Assembly: GCF_001808955.1 (NCBI RefSeq) | Contig: NZ_KV795256.1 | Location: forward strand, 1 to 64,000 | Reading direction: 5' to 3' | Source: Rothia sp. HMSC078H08 | Lineage (GTDB): Bacteria > Actinomycetota > Actinomycetes > Actinomycetales > Micrococcaceae | DNA: 64,000 nt | Shown: piece after piece, positions 63,113 to 64,000 of the stretch | Numbering within the stretch: position 1 is the first letter of the stretch | Layout of the letters: each line of letters begins with the position of its first letter | The notes under the pieces: generated by a model | The model's input: only the letters and a program-made list of their open reading frames with translations | Database searches by the model: none | What the model was told of the DNA's origin: nothing | Translations under genes and position numbers: made by a program

Positions 63113-63913
63113 CTATCTAGCCAACAAACCACTCGATACCAGGAACATCGCCAGGTAGAGAGCTATACTCACCGTGAAAAGACGCTGCGCACTTTCCAAC
63201 TTCGATCCAACAATCACAGCACGACCTCCCAGCGCGCTAGCGGCAAGGAAAACAGAGTGCAACAGAACTTCCGGAACAAGCATTCCCCACACAAAGAACA
63301 GCACGGTATACGCAGCCAGAGCTACCAACCCCGGAACACCGTATCCACCCATAACACCATTTACAAAGTCCACGTCAGTCGGACCTGCAGAAAGACCCGC
63401 CTGAATCAGATTGACCATCGACCAATGTTCGCTCATCTGCAGGCCATTCGACAGCGTAGAGCTGAGAGCCGTACCGGACGAAGTCACATACATCAGACCA
63501 AGTAAGGCGTTGGGCTTCATCTTCTTACCCTTAGCCCGTGCACGCTTGGAACAACGCACCATTGCAGTCAAACCCAGCAGTAGTACCGCGAATACCGAAA
63601 TGTCAGCAACCCACACCAAAGCCTCTACCGAAGAGCTTTGCTGTAGCATGACCACCCACATCGCCGCGGCCACAAATCCGCCCATCACGAGGTTGATGAT
63701 AATATCCGGACCGCCCAAAATGGAGGAACTTAAGATACGGTCTTCGTCGTCCGATTCTCGCGTGTACTCCTCGCCCTTCGTCGTGGCTCGCAGATAACGA
63801 ATCGATGTGGTTACACCACCCACGGCTGATATTGCAGCCCTCACGAAGAAGATAATTACGCTCACCAACAGCAGGACCAACGTTGCTGAGTTCAACCATT
63901 GTGACAAGTTCAT
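63113..63913 (-). CDS. Hypothetical integral membrane protein (266 aa)
   Basis: Unrecognised membrane protein, 266 aa with about seven hydrophobic segments: residues 9-30, 75-100, 105-125, 140-160, 187-220, 225-245 and 245-265. An acidic loop (RESDDEDRILSSS) lies between the first and second, and a basic loop (CSKRARAKGKKMKP) between the third and fourth. I start at ATG 63913 because AGAAAGG lies 6 bases upstream; an in-frame start at 63955 is unsupported. It converges with the AbiEi-like gene across palindrome copy 5. Its right flank leaves the window, so operon context is unknown. Confidence 0.7.
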   Translation of the reverse strand: MNLSQWLNSATLVLLLVSVIIFFVRAAISAVGGVTTSIRYLRATTKGEEYTRESDDEDRILSSSILGGPDIIINLVMGGFVAAAMWVVMLQQSSSVEALVWVADISVFAVLLLGLTAMVRCSKRARAKGKKMKPNALLGLMYVTSSGTALSSTLSNGLQMSEHWSMVNLIQAGLSAGPTDVDFVNGVMGGYGVPGLVALAAYTVLFFVWGMLVPEVLLHSVFLAASALGGRAVIVGSKLESAQRLFTVSIALYLAMFLVSSGLLAR

Positions 63914-64000
63914 ATCATGCCTTTCTTCTGGGTGGCCTTGTAATGCAGTGACCACCCATCCAATATGTCCCCTTCAGACTATTCCTGATGTGGGGGCCGA
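63914..64000. other. Window edge, upstream of the membrane protein
   Basis: These 87 bases hold the ribosome-binding site of the leftward membrane protein (AGAAAGG) and presumably its promoter. No other feature is visible before the edge. Confidence 0.4.

Overview
The window is a high-GC actinobacterial chromosome segment. Several housekeeping genes have actinobacterial architecture: PriA without helicase motifs, PolA with a decayed proofreading domain, a PdtaR-type ANTAR regulator, and an S1 protein with an acidic/Ala-rich tail. Together with the single-subunit quinol NO reductase and the overall gene set this suggests Micrococcaceae, most likely Rothia (R. mucilaginosa-like). The genus is inferred from memory of gene content, not from a search.

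Layout. 1-1.5 kb: three small proteins of unknown function, two of them tandem paralogues, each with a hairpin terminator. 1.7-11.1 kb, minus strand: a large membrane alpha/beta-hydrolase-like protein with an apparent frameshift near its 5' end and a pentapeptide repeat, then priA, metK, uvrC and a PlsC-type acyltransferase. 11.7-16.9 kb, plus strand: quinol NO reductase, a membrane protein with a transposase-like Cys cluster, an SPFH protein and a DUF1275 protein. 17.3-23.1 kb, minus strand: a ThiD-TenA fusion behind a TPP riboswitch, and a heterodimeric ABC exporter whose ATPase motifs are divided between its two halves. 23.5-27.6 kb: a DEAD/DEAH helicase and an S33-type hydrolase. 27.8-32.5 kb, minus strand: a TerC-family protein behind a yybP-ykoY riboswitch, a Tat-exported protein and uvrB. 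33-36.4 kb: a complete FecCD-type iron uptake operon. 36.6-47.6 kb: a hypothetical (possibly TerD-like) protein, a YigZ/IMPACT protein, coaE, rpsA, a miniature inverted-repeat element, polA, a DAACS symporter, a hotdog thioesterase and a small membrane protein. 47.8-48.5 kb: the ANTAR regulator.

48.9-63.9 kb is an accessory, defence-like island. It holds a PIN-domain protein, a type I restriction-modification locus (hsdM-hsdS, an inserted 958-aa protein, hsdR and a 348-aa partial paralogue of the 958-aa protein), a membrane protein with a His/Asn-rich repeat, an AbiEi/DUF559 protein and another membrane protein. The island carries five copies of one palindromic hairpin repeat, and a perfect 14-bp palindrome occurs upstream of both hsdR and hsdM.

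The most unusual candidate is this type I locus. The 958-aa protein follows the order of an N6-adenine methyltransferase (N-terminal helix-turn-helix, methylase-like core, target-recognition-like region, coiled-coil tail) but lacks recognisable SAM-binding and catalytic motifs. HsdM itself has TPPF where NPPF is expected. Its relatives and activity cannot be settled without structure and homology searches.
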